Origin: Prevotella sp.
GTDB taxonomy: Bacteria > Bacteroidota > Bacteroidia > Bacteroidales > Bacteroidaceae
Direction: 5' to 3'
Assembly: GCA_021204735.1 (NCBI GenBank)
Contig: JAJPYV010000402.1
Coordinates: 1-5,218, forward strand
Length of the DNA stretch: 5,218 nt
A model generated the notes under the pieces. The model did no database searches and was not told the DNA's origin. It worked only from the letters and a program-made list of their open reading frames with translations. Below, in pieces: positions 1 to 5,218 of the stretch. The first letter of the stretch is position 1. Each line of letters begins with the position of its first letter. Made by a program: the position numbers and the translations under genes.

Positions 1-69
1 ATTTTACTTTTCCTTAACCCGACTTTCCCTATAATTTCTAATTCTTGAAATTGTATTTTTATTTTTTAA

Positions 70-101
70 TTTGAAGATTCTCCGATTTTTCAATATCTTT
101 G
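70..101 (+). promoter_or_regulatory. Bacteroidota-type promoter facing the leuB 3' end
   Basis: TTTG at 70-73 and TATCTTTG at 94-101 are separated by exactly 20 bp, a full match to the known Bacteroidota vegetative promoter (TTTG, about 19-21 bp, TAnnTTTG). Transcription would start near 104-108 and run rightwards toward the leuB 3' end. Only about 120 nt lie between that start and the terminator at 205-231, so the expected product is a short RNA, with or without the small reading frame at 149. The match is seen directly; activity is inferred. A chance match is possible in such AT-rich DNA, but both boxes and the spacing fit. Confidence 0.55.
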
Positions 102-148
102 CAAACAAAAACACATCATTTTATTTGAAACCTCAAAGATTTTACAGC

Positions 149-334
149 ATGGCAACTAAAAAACAACAAAAAAAGAAAGTGGAAACAATCTATTATATTT
201 ACATAAAAAAGCCTGAAATCAGGCTTTTTTTATGTAATCAACAATCCAAGCTCCTACTTCTTTTGTGCCGTAATGGGCTCCTCCCTCTACTTGTATCTCA
301 GGGGTGCGCACATTGGCATCCAATGCGGCATTGA
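149..334 (+). CDS. doubtful small ORF downstream of the plus-strand promoter
   Basis: An ATG at 149-151, about 43 nt after the predicted start of transcription, opens a 61-codon frame beginning [20 protein letters not shown]. The first 20 residues are lysine-rich and then Tyr/Ile-rich; no known family is recognised. The frame passes through the terminator at 205-231 and then runs antisense to the end of leuB, where the translation looks non-coding. A transcript ending at the terminator would therefore lack an in-frame stop. There is no clear Shine-Dalgarno, which is normal for this phylum. It may be the 5' remnant of a decayed gene, a short untranslated RNA, or a peptide whose true frame differs because of the A7 run at 169-175. 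I list it mainly because of the promoter. Confidence 0.15.
   Translation: MATKKQQKKKVETIYYIYIKKPEIRLFLCNQQSKLLLLLCRNGLLPLLVSQGCAHWHPMRH
199..237. terminator. bidirectional rho-independent terminator of the leu operon
   Basis: GCCTG (211-215) and CAGGC (220-224) form a GC-rich stem around the loop AAAT. The stem is flanked by A6 (205-210) on the left and T7 (225-231) on the right, so either strand reads as a hairpin followed by a U-run. The outer arms TTACAT (199-204) and ATGTAA (232-237) also pair, giving a near-perfect palindrome with a single extra T. On the minus strand it sits at the end of leuB and actually contains the last leuB codons and its TGA stop. On the plus strand it would end the short transcript from the promoter at 70-101. 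Confidence 0.85.
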
Positions 335-1280
335 CGGCATCGCGTACTAACGCCCCTTCGACTTTAAGGTCAAAGTATTCAAGGAGCATGGCTACTGACA
401 GTATCTGTGCCAATGGGTTGGCAATGTTCTGACCTGCTGCCTGCGGCCACGAACCGTGAACTGGCTCGAACACGGGGGTACTCTCGCCTGTAGAGGCGGA
501 AGGCAACAGTCCCATGCTTCCAGTTATACAACTGCCTTCGTCGGTGAGAATATCGCCAAAGGTGTTCTCGGTTACCATCACATCAAAAAAGGTCGGTTCT
601 ACAAGCATTCGCATTGAAGCGTTGTCAACATACATGTAATCGGTCTTTACATCTGGATACTCTGGTTCGAGTTCCTTTGCTATCTGCCTCCACAACCGGC
701 TCGATGCCAAAACATTTGCCTTGTCAACCACAGTCAGGTGGTGATTGCGCTTACGTGCATAGTCGTACCCTACCCGCAATATCCGCTCTATCTCTGGACG
801 GGTGTAATAGTTAGTATCGTATGCCTTGTCATTGTCCTGATACTTCTCTCCGAAATACATTCCGCCTGTCAACTCGCGTATGCAGATAAAGTCAGCACCT
901 TCTATCAACTCGTCTTTCAACGGTGATTTGTGCAACAAGCACTTAAATGTCTGCACAGGACGGATGTTGGCAAAGAGACCGAGCCGCTTGCGCATTGCCA
1001 ATAAACCCTGCTCAGGACGGACTTTCGCTGTCGGGTCGTTGTCAAACCGTGGGTCTCCCACTGCGGCAAACAACACGGCATCTGATTCCTTGCATGTCTC
1101 GTAGGTCTCCTCCGGAAACGGGTTGCCTACCTTGTCTATGGCATCCGCTCCGCATAAAGCCTCCTTGTATTCCACTTCATGCCCAAATTTCTCTGCTATC
1201 GCATCCATTACCGCAACGCCCTGCTTCATTATCTCCGGTCCTATCCCATCACCAGGAAGTACTGCTATCTTCAACTTCAT
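219..1280 (-). CDS. leuB: 3-isopropylmalate dehydrogenase (LeuB)
   Basis: Cytoplasmic enzyme that oxidises and decarboxylates 3-isopropylmalate to 2-oxoisocaproate with reduction of NAD+. The 353-residue product is full length for the family. Visible landmarks are [10 protein letters not shown] (8-17), the substrate arginines R97 and R107 in the [18 protein letters not shown] region, R135 and Y142 in [11 protein letters not shown]187 in VVDKANVL, and the metal-binding aspartates D219, D243 and D247 ([15 protein letters not shown]). The cofactor loop reads [19 protein letters not shown] (271-289), where the textbook LeuB has HGSAPDIAGK; the usual Asp is Gln280 here. The ATG at 1280 is chosen because the family N-terminus [16 protein letters not shown] begins there; upstream DNA is A-rich without a Shine-Dalgarno. 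It is the last gene of the operon, 118 bp after leuD, and its TGA lies inside the terminator palindrome. Confidence 0.97.
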   Translation of the reverse strand: MKLKIAVLPGDGIGPEIMKQGVAVMDAIAEKFGHEVEYKEALCGADAIDKVGNPFPEETYETCKESDAVLFAAVGDPRFDNDPTAKVRPEQGLLAMRKRLGLFANIRPVQTFKCLLHKSPLKDELIEGADFICIRELTGGMYFGEKYQDNDKAYDTNYYTRPEIERILRVGYDYARKRNHHLTVVDKANVLASSRLWRQIAKELEPEYPDVKTDYMYVDNASMRMLVEPTFFDVMVTENTFGDILTDEGSCITGSMGLLPSASTGESTPVFEPVHGSWPQAAGQNIANPLAQILSVAMLLEYFDLKVEGALVRDAVNAALDANVRTPEIQVEGGAHYGTKEVGAWIVDYIKKA

Positions 1281-1326
1281 ATTATTTCTTATTATTTTTT
1301 AATCTAATTTTCAATTATTGCCTCTT

Positions 1327-1372
1327 GTAGGGACTTTAATTTATTAAGTCCGCCGCAAGCTATATCGCAAGC
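1327..1372 (+). repeat. REP-like element: GTAG plus hairpin, with CGCAAGC direct repeats
   Basis: GTAG (1327-1330) is followed immediately by GGACTT (1331-1336), a 9-nt AT loop, and AAGTCC (1346-1351), a perfect 6-bp stem. Next come two copies of CGCAAGC (1354-1360 and 1366-1372) separated by TATAT. A GTAG or GGAG foot next to a short hairpin is the known form of bacterial REP sequences handled by Y1 transposases of the TnpA-REP (RAYT) type. Only one copy is present here and no transposase is nearby, so membership in a repeat family is inference. It could also act simply as an intercistronic mRNA hairpin between leuD and leuB. Confidence 0.4.
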
Positions 1373-1380
1373 AAAATTGA

Positions 1381-1415
1381 ATTCTTAATTCTTAATTCTT
1401 AACTCTTAATTCTTA
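1381..1415. repeat. heptamer tandem array (ATTCTTA)5 across the leuD stop
   Basis: Five head-to-tail 7-bp units fill 1381-1415: four are ATTCTTA and the one at 1402-1408 is ACTCTTA. On the coding strand the unit reads TAAGAAT. The period is not a multiple of three and each unit holds a TAA, so the array puts stop codons in all three frames. The leuD stop (1399-1401) is one of these TAAs, and the last five LeuD residues (LRIKS) are encoded by the array. Adjacent to it, ATTTTTCAA is tandemly duplicated at 1416-1424 and 1425-1433. Confidence 0.85.
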
Positions 1416-1995
1416 ATTTTTCAAATTTTTCAATTTTAGCTTTATTGGCAAGCAGAAAGTCTATGTCATCGAGCCCATTCATCAAGCAATGTTTCTTGTA
1501 TCCGTTGATCTCGAATCTCTCGCTCCTTCCCGTTGCCTTGTTGGTAACAGTCTGATTTGGCAAGTCAACCTCAACTTCCGTCTTTGCATCTTCTTCTATG
1601 CTTTTGAACAGTTCGGCAAGGAAATCTTCACTTACCACTACCGGCAACACGAAGTTATTGAGTTCGTTGTTCTTGTGAATGTCGGCAAAAAAACTACTGA
1701 TTACCACTCTGAATCCATAGCCCGCTATCGCCCATGCCGCATGCTCCCTGCTCGACCCTGAACCGAAGTTCTTGCCTGCCACAAGTATGACACCGCTGTA
1801 TTTTGGATTGTTCAGCACGAAATCCTCATTCAGACTTCCGTCTTTGTTGTATCTCCAATCCCTGAACAAGTTCTCACCAAAGCCTTCCTTGTCAGTTGCT
1901 TTCAGAAAACGGGCTGGTATTATCTGGTCGGTGTCCACATTCTCTAAAGGAAGGGGAACACATGTACTGGTTATTATGTTGAATTTCTGTTTCAT
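1399..1995 (-). CDS. leuD: 3-isopropylmalate dehydratase small subunit (LeuD)
   Basis: Small subunit of isopropylmalate isomerase. It pairs with LeuC, which carries the iron-sulfur cluster, to convert 2-isopropylmalate to 3-isopropylmalate. At 198 residues it has the normal length of the stand-alone bacterial subunit (aconitase swivel domain). Diagnostic motifs are [13 protein letters not shown] (19-31), the substrate-recognition segment [16 protein letters not shown] (74-89), and FADIHKNN (103-110). The start at 1995 is supported by the conserved N-terminus and by AGGAAAAG directly before the ATG, the clearest Shine-Dalgarno in the operon. It follows leuC by 51 bp. The C-terminal tail (about 187-198, [12 protein letters not shown]) is encoded by tandem 9-mer and 7-mer repeats and ends at a repeat-derived TAA, so this tail is probably variable and not functionally important. 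Confidence 0.97.
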   Translation of the reverse strand: MKQKFNIITSTCVPLPLENVDTDQIIPARFLKATDKEGFGENLFRDWRYNKDGSLNEDFVLNNPKYSGVILVAGKNFGSGSSREHAAWAIAGYGFRVVISSFFADIHKNNELNNFVLPVVVSEDFLAELFKSIEEDAKTEVEVDLPNQTVTNKATGRSERFEINGYKKHCLMNGLDDIDFLLANKAKIEKFEKLRIKS

Positions 1996-2010
1996 CTTTT
2001 CCTGTTTTTA

Positions 2011-2050
2011 GTAAACAAAGAGTTACATAACACACTTCATTTCTGTTTAC
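2011..2050. repeat. inverted repeat GTAAACA/TGTTTAC in the leuC-leuD gap
   Basis: GTAAACA (2011-2017) and TGTTTAC (2044-2050) are perfect 7-bp inverted arms 26 nt apart. The right arm overlaps the leuC stop codon. Inside the loop TTACATAA (2023-2030) repeats the octamer at 2047-2054. The arms could fold as an intercistronic RNA hairpin just before the leuD ribosome-binding region. They are AT-rich and could also be chance. Confidence 0.35.
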
Positions 2051-3441
2051 ATAAGAGTCCTTGGGTCGGTTATCTCCCCTGTCACTGCGGCTGCGGCGGC
2101 AACCAAAGGACTTGCCAATATAGTTCTTGCTCCTGGTCCTTGCCGCCCTTCAAAGTTTCTGTTACTTGTAGATACGGAATACTTGCCTTCTGGTATCTTG
2201 TCGTCGTTCATGCCTAAGCATGCTGAGCAGCCTGGCTGACGTATTGCAAATCCAGCATCTGCCAATATCTTGTCAAGTCCTTCCTCACGTATCTGCCTGT
2301 CAACAGCCCATGAACCAGGAACAAGCCATGCCACGATGCCTTCTGCTTTCTTGCGACCATTCACAATTGAGGCAAATGCCCGGAAGTCTTCTATTCGTCC
2401 GTTGGTGCATGCTCCCAAGAACACGTAGTCTATCTTGTGACCAAGAAGTCTCTCGCCTGGAGCAAATCCCATATAGTTCAATGACTTCAAGAATGATGCT
2501 CTACCAGCCTCACCAATTGTGTCTATTGTCGGTATGCTGTCGGTTATGCCCATACCCATACCCGGATTTGTTCCGTAAGTTATGCGGGGCTCTATGTCGG
2601 CGGCATCAAACTGGTATTCTTTGTCAAACACAGCATCATCGCCACTCTTCAACGTTTTCCAATATGCCACTGCCTTTTCCCATGCCTCTCCCTTTGGAGC
2701 AAACTCCCTGCCTTTCAAGTACTCGAAGGTCTTCTCGTCAGGAGCGACAAATCCTCCTCTCGCTCCCATCTCTATCGACAGGTTGCACAGCGTGAGCCGC
2801 CCTTCCATGGATAATGCCTCTACAACGCTTCCTGCATATTCCACGAAATAGCCCGTCGCTCCTGATGTGGTGAGCTGTGACATGAGAAATAGGGCTACAT
2901 CCTTTGCTGTTACGCCCTTACTTAGCTTGCCGTTGATACTTATCCTCATCGACTTAGGCTTCTGCTGCAATATGCACTGCGATGCTAATACCATCTCTAC
3001 CTCACTCGTACCTATACCGAATGCCACTGCACCTACTGCTCCATGGGTACTGGTGTGAGAGTCGCCGCATACTATCGTCATTCCTGGCAATGAAAGAGCT
3101 TTCTCCGGACCTACTACGTGCACGATTCCGTTGTTCGGATCCATCACACCGTAATGAACTAATCCGAAATCTTTGGCGTTCCTTTCCAATGTCTCTACTT
3201 GTGTCCTCGATACAGGGTCTTCTATTGTCTTGTCCTGATCATGGGTTGGTATATTATGGTCGGGCATACAGTATATATGGTCTGGACGGAAACATTTCAA
3301 GCCTCGCTCTCGCATGGCAGAGAATGCCTGCGGCGATGTTACTTCATGACAATACAGACGGTCGATGTAGAGTTGCGTAGGTCCATCTTCTACTATCTGT
3401 ACTACGTGCTTGTCCCAAATTTTATCAAACAGGGTGTTCAT
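2047..3441 (-). CDS. leuC: 3-isopropylmalate dehydratase large subunit (LeuC)
   Basis: Large, catalytic subunit of isopropylmalate isomerase in the aconitase family. It binds a [4Fe-4S] cluster and acts with LeuD to isomerise 2-isopropylmalate through a dehydration-rehydration step. The product has 464 residues, the expected length. The three cluster-ligand cysteines are visible: C345 in FLGACTNGR, and C405 and C408 in [11 protein letters not shown]. The [13 protein letters not shown] segment (126-138) and the late NRNFEGRQG motif (428-436) are also in place. The start at 3441 fits the usual N-terminus ([12 protein letters not shown]) and is preceded by the purine-rich AGAAGAAG. leuA ends only 19 bp upstream, so the two are certainly cotranscribed and may be translationally coupled. 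No missing residue or frame disruption is seen. Confidence 0.98.
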   Translation of the reverse strand: MNTLFDKIWDKHVVQIVEDGPTQLYIDRLYCHEVTSPQAFSAMRERGLKCFRPDHIYCMPDHNIPTHDQDKTIEDPVSRTQVETLERNAKDFGLVHYGVMDPNNGIVHVVGPEKALSLPGMTIVCGDSHTSTHGAVGAVAFGIGTSEVEMVLASQCILQQKPKSMRISINGKLSKGVTAKDVALFLMSQLTTSGATGYFVEYAGSVVEALSMEGRLTLCNLSIEMGARGGFVAPDEKTFEYLKGREFAPKGEAWEKAVAYWKTLKSGDDAVFDKEYQFDAADIEPRITYGTNPGMGMGITDSIPTIDTIGEAGRASFLKSLNYMGFAPGERLLGHKIDYVFLGACTNGRIEDFRAFASIVNGRKKAEGIVAWLVPGSWAVDRQIREEGLDKILADAGFAIRQPGCSACLGMNDDKIPEGKYSVSTSNRNFEGRQGPGARTILASPLVAAAAAVTGEITDPRTLM

Positions 3442-3460
3442 GGCTTCTTCTTTTTTCAGA

Positions 3461-4960
3461 TTATACCTTAAATTTATTTATACAGTCGATGTATGCGTCT
3501 ACTGATGCGGTTACGATGTCAGTGTTCGCTCCGAAACCGTAATATACATTGCCGTTGTACTCTACTTGCATGTGTACTTTTCCCACATCGTCTGACCCTT
3601 TGCTTATAGCCTGGATAGTGAACTCTTTCAGAGTCATCTGCTTCTGGATTATCTTCTTCAGTGCCTTGATTGCTGCATCAACTGGTCCGTTGCCTGTCGA
3701 AGCCTCTTCGAACTTCTGTCCTGAGATGTCTAATCCAATACTTGCAACACTTTTTACTCCTAAGCCAGTGGTTACTTGAAGGAAGTCCAACTTGACAGCA
3801 TGGGCTTCTGCCCTGTCTGCGCCTGCCAACATCAGGATATCATCATCGTTTACCTCTTTCTTCTGGTCGGCTAAACGTAGGAAATTCTCATAGATCTGGT
3901 CGAGCTTCTTCTCGTTGTCGATTCTCACGCCCAATACTGTCAAGCGGTATTTCAACGCTGCACGCCCACTGCGTGCCGTGAGTACGATAGAATTGTCGTC
4001 AAGTCCTACGTCTTTCGGGTCCATTATCTCGTATGTGCGCACGTTCTTCAATACACCGTCTTGATGGATTCCACTCGAATGGGCAAAGGCGTTGCGCCCT
4101 ACCACTGCCTTGTTGGGCTGCACAGGCATGTTCATCAAACTGCTCACCATCCTACTGCTCGGATATATCTTTGTGGTGTTGATGTTGGTGTCTATACCGA
4201 GGTATTTGTGACATTTCAATATCATGGCTATCTCTTCGAGGGAGGTGTTGCCTGCTCTCTCGCCTATTCCGTTGATGGTTACTTCCACCTGGCGCGCGCC
4301 GTTTAACACTCCACTTAGGGTGTTCGCCGTCGCCATTCCTAAATCGTTGTGGCAATGAGTGGATATCACTGCTTTGTCAATGTTGTCGACATGCTCGAAC
4401 AGGTATTTTATCTTTTCTCCATATTCTGCGGGCAGACAATAACCTGTGGTGTCAGGAATGTTTACCACCGTCGCTCCTGCCTTTATCACTGCTTCTACTA
4501 CACGGGCAAGATATTCGTTGTCGGTTCTTCCTGCATCTTCGGCGTAAAATTCTACGTCATCAACAAATTTCCTCGCATATTTCACTGCTGCTATGGCTGT
4601 CTCGATGATTTCCTCACGATTACTGTTGAACTTGTATTTAATGTGAGAATCACTCGTGCCGATACCTGTGTGGATGCGTTTGTGCTTGGCGTATTTCAAC
4701 GACTCTGCTGCCACGTCGATATCTTTCTCCACTGCACGGGTCAATGCACATATCGTTGGCCATGTAACGGCTTTCGATATCTCTATCACTGAATTGAAAT
4801 CGCCAGGACTGGATATTGGAAACCCTGCCTCGATTATGTCTACTCCTAACTGCTCTAACTGCTTGGCTACCTGTATCTTCTCTATAGTATTCAACTGGCA
4901 GCCGGGCACTTGCTCACCGTCTCTCAACGTGGTATCGAAAATAAATAATCTGTCACTCAT
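3461..4960 (-). CDS. leuA: 2-isopropylmalate synthase (LeuA)
   Basis: First committed enzyme of leucine synthesis: it condenses acetyl-CoA with 2-oxoisovalerate to give 2-isopropylmalate. The 499-residue product has an N-terminal HMGL-like TIM barrel (about 1-275) with [12 protein letters not shown] (9-20), STHCHNDLG (200-208) and NGIGERAGN (230-238). The metal ligands D14, H202, H204 and N238 are at the same numbers as I recall for Escherichia coli LeuA. A linker with [15 protein letters not shown] (288-302) leads to a C-terminal LeuA regulatory domain (about 385-497), where leucine feedback inhibition occurs in the family. This domain and the barrel motifs favour LeuA over homocitrate synthase; citramalate synthase is the main alternative, but the intact leuCDB context argues for LeuA. 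The ATG at 4960 matches the conserved [17 protein letters not shown] start. It is the promoter-proximal gene. Confidence 0.96.
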   Translation of the reverse strand: MSDRLFIFDTTLRDGEQVPGCQLNTIEKIQVAKQLEQLGVDIIEAGFPISSPGDFNSVIEISKAVTWPTICALTRAVEKDIDVAAESLKYAKHKRIHTGIGTSDSHIKYKFNSNREEIIETAIAAVKYARKFVDDVEFYAEDAGRTDNEYLARVVEAVIKAGATVVNIPDTTGYCLPAEYGEKIKYLFEHVDNIDKAVISTHCHNDLGMATANTLSGVLNGARQVEVTINGIGERAGNTSLEEIAMILKCHKYLGIDTNINTTKIYPSSRMVSSLMNMPVQPNKAVVGRNAFAHSSGIHQDGVLKNVRTYEIMDPKDVGLDDNSIVLTARSGRAALKYRLTVLGVRIDNEKKLDQIYENFLRLADQKKEVNDDDILMLAGADRAEAHAVKLDFLQVTTGLGVKSVASIGLDISGQKFEEASTGNGPVDAAIKALKKIIQKQMTLKEFTIQAISKGSDDVGKVHMQVEYNGNVYYGFGANTDIVTASVDAYIDCINKFKV

Positions 4961-4973
4961 CTTTTTACTTTAG

Positions 4974-5019
4974 TTTTTTGATTTACAAAAAAAATTTCCC
5001 ACTTCGGAAGTGAAAAAAA
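4974..5019 (-). promoter_or_regulatory. leuA leader with terminator-like hairpin (candidate attenuator or 5' stabiliser)
   Basis: On the coding strand, CACTTC (5012-5007) and GAAGTG (5005-5000) form a perfect inverted repeat around one C. The stem extends by two G-U and three U-A pairs (5013-5017 with 4999-4995). It is followed directly by eight U (4994-4987), the form of an intrinsic terminator. That U-run can instead pair with a downstream A-run through TTTTTTG/CAAAAAA (4992-4986 and 4980-4974, 5-nt loop), so two competing folds exist. No leader peptide fits, because there is no ATG between the promoter and leuA. The structure is seen; a regulatory role is inference. Confidence 0.45.
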
Positions 5020-5025
5020 GTGCCG

Positions 5026-5057
5026 CAAAAGTAATGATATCTTTTTAATATCACAAA
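5026..5057 (-). promoter_or_regulatory. leu operon promoter (Bacteroidota sigma type)
   Basis: Read on the minus strand, TTTG (5057-5054), a 20-bp spacer and TACTTTTG (5033-5026) match the Bacteroidota consensus TTTG-N20-TAnnTTTG in every specified position. The expected start of transcription is near 5019-5023, giving a leader of about 60 nt before the leuA ATG at 4960. Its place directly upstream of the first gene of a four-gene operon, together with the perfect match, makes it the main leu promoter. No equally good promoter is seen in the gaps inside the operon. Confidence 0.8.
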
Positions 5058-5150
5058 CAATTTATAACTTTTCTTCCATTTTTTCTTTCAATTTACCAAC
5101 TTTTTCCATTTCTAATGTTGCAAACTATAATAAAACCCAATCAAAGTACC

Positions 5151-5170
5151 TATTTCTTATTTCTTATTTT
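5151..5170. repeat. short heptamer repeat (TATTTCT, 2.8 copies)
   Basis: TATTTCT occurs at 5151-5157 and 5158-5164, followed by a partial third unit TATTTT (5165-5170). On the minus strand the unit can be read as TAAGAAA, one base different from the TAAGAAT unit of the array at the leuD end, and with the same 7-bp period. This suggests the same class of intergenic repeat, though low complexity could explain it. Confidence 0.5.
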
Positions 5171-5196
5171 GAAAATTTTTCTCCGAAAAATTTTCA
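5170..5196. repeat. perfect 12-bp inverted repeat with TCC loop
   Basis: TGAAAATTTTTC (5170-5181) and GAAAAATTTTCA (5185-5196) are exact reverse complements separated by TCC. The stem is almost purely AT and neither side continues into a clear U-run, so it is a weak candidate terminator for whatever lies to the right. It could instead be an intergenic palindromic repeat, since it directly abuts the heptamer repeat at 5151-5170. The DNA from 5058 to 5150 shows nothing I can support. Confidence 0.6.
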
Positions 5197-5218
5197 TCAG
5201 AATGGAGCTATATCTTGC

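Larger units (their letters stand above)
205..5021 (-). other. leuACDB transcription unit
   Basis: The four genes lie on the same strand between one good promoter (5026-5057) and one good terminator (205-231), with gaps of 19, 51 and 118 bp and no convincing internal promoter or terminator. They encode consecutive steps of one pathway, so a single mRNA of about 4.8 kb is the simplest reading. The repeat-filled leuD-leuB gap could carry a processing site or reduce expression of leuB relative to the upstream genes; this is untested inference. Confidence 0.75.

Noticed and set aside
71..148. Upstream extension of the small plus-strand ORF to a TTG at 71
   Set aside because: This start lies inside the -33 promoter box, upstream of the predicted start of transcription, so it would not be in the mRNA.
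1360..1380. Internal promoter for leuB on the minus strand (CAATTTTG resembles TAnnTTTG)
   Set aside because: The first base of the box is wrong and there is no TTTG about 20 bp upstream; only the heptamer array lies there.
1381..1433. CRISPR-like array
   Set aside because: The units are 7 and 9 bp, directly tandem without spacers, so this is simple tandem repetition.
4349..4792. Long open frames on the plus strand opposite leuA (also opposite leuC, leuD and leuB)
   Set aside because: They are antisense to intact, well-conserved enzymes, and their translations are Cys/His/Leu-rich with no recognisable domain; they are by-products of codon use in the real genes.
4961..5025. Leucine leader peptide attenuator upstream of leuA
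   Set aside because: The leader of about 60 nt contains no ATG and no Leu-codon run on the minus strand, so ribosome-mediated attenuation of the classical type is not supported.
5202..5218. Start of a plus-strand gene at the right edge (ATG at 5202)
   Set aside because: Only five codons are visible, and no matching promoter or ribosome-binding site is seen upstream; it cannot be supported.

Overview
The window holds one complete leucine-biosynthesis operon on the minus strand, in the order leuA (3461-4960), leuC (2047-3441), leuD (1399-1995), leuB (219-1280), with AT-rich flanking DNA on both sides. The organism is very probably a member of the Bacteroidota, most likely order Bacteroidales. 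The evidence is two perfect matches to the Bacteroidota sigma-70 promoter form (TTTG, 20 bp, TAnnTTTG), weak or absent Shine-Dalgarno sequences, very AT-rich intergenic DNA around moderately GC coding regions, and Bacteroidales-like protein variants such as HGSWPQAAG in LeuB. I cannot name a genus from the sequence alone.

Layout from left to right. Positions 1-218 are intergenic. They carry a plus-strand promoter (70-101) aimed at the 3' end of leuB, a doubtful small reading frame starting at 149, and a bidirectional terminator palindrome centred on 217-218 that contains the leuB stop codon. leuB, leuD, leuC and leuA follow. The leuA-leuC gap is 19 bp and the leuC-leuD gap 51 bp. The leuD-leuB gap is 118 bp and is filled with repeat-type sequence: a heptamer array that runs into the leuD stop codon, and a REP-like hairpin preceded by GTAG. 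Right of leuA lie a short leader with a terminator-like hairpin, the operon promoter (5026-5057), and an AT-rich stretch to the window end with another heptamer repeat and a perfect 12-bp inverted repeat.

Together the four genes turn 2-oxoisovalerate into 2-oxoisocaproate, the direct precursor of leucine. LeuA condenses 2-oxoisovalerate with acetyl-CoA, the LeuC/LeuD heterodimer isomerises 2-isopropylmalate to 3-isopropylmalate, and LeuB oxidises and decarboxylates it. All four genes look intact, with expected lengths and catalytic residues. The final transamination and the ilv genes are not in the window.

I found no undescribed multi-gene system. The points worth a second look are small: the leader hairpin of leuA, the repeat-filled leuD-leuB gap, the plus-strand transcript facing leuB, and the Asp-to-Gln change at the presumed NAD-ribose position of LeuB.
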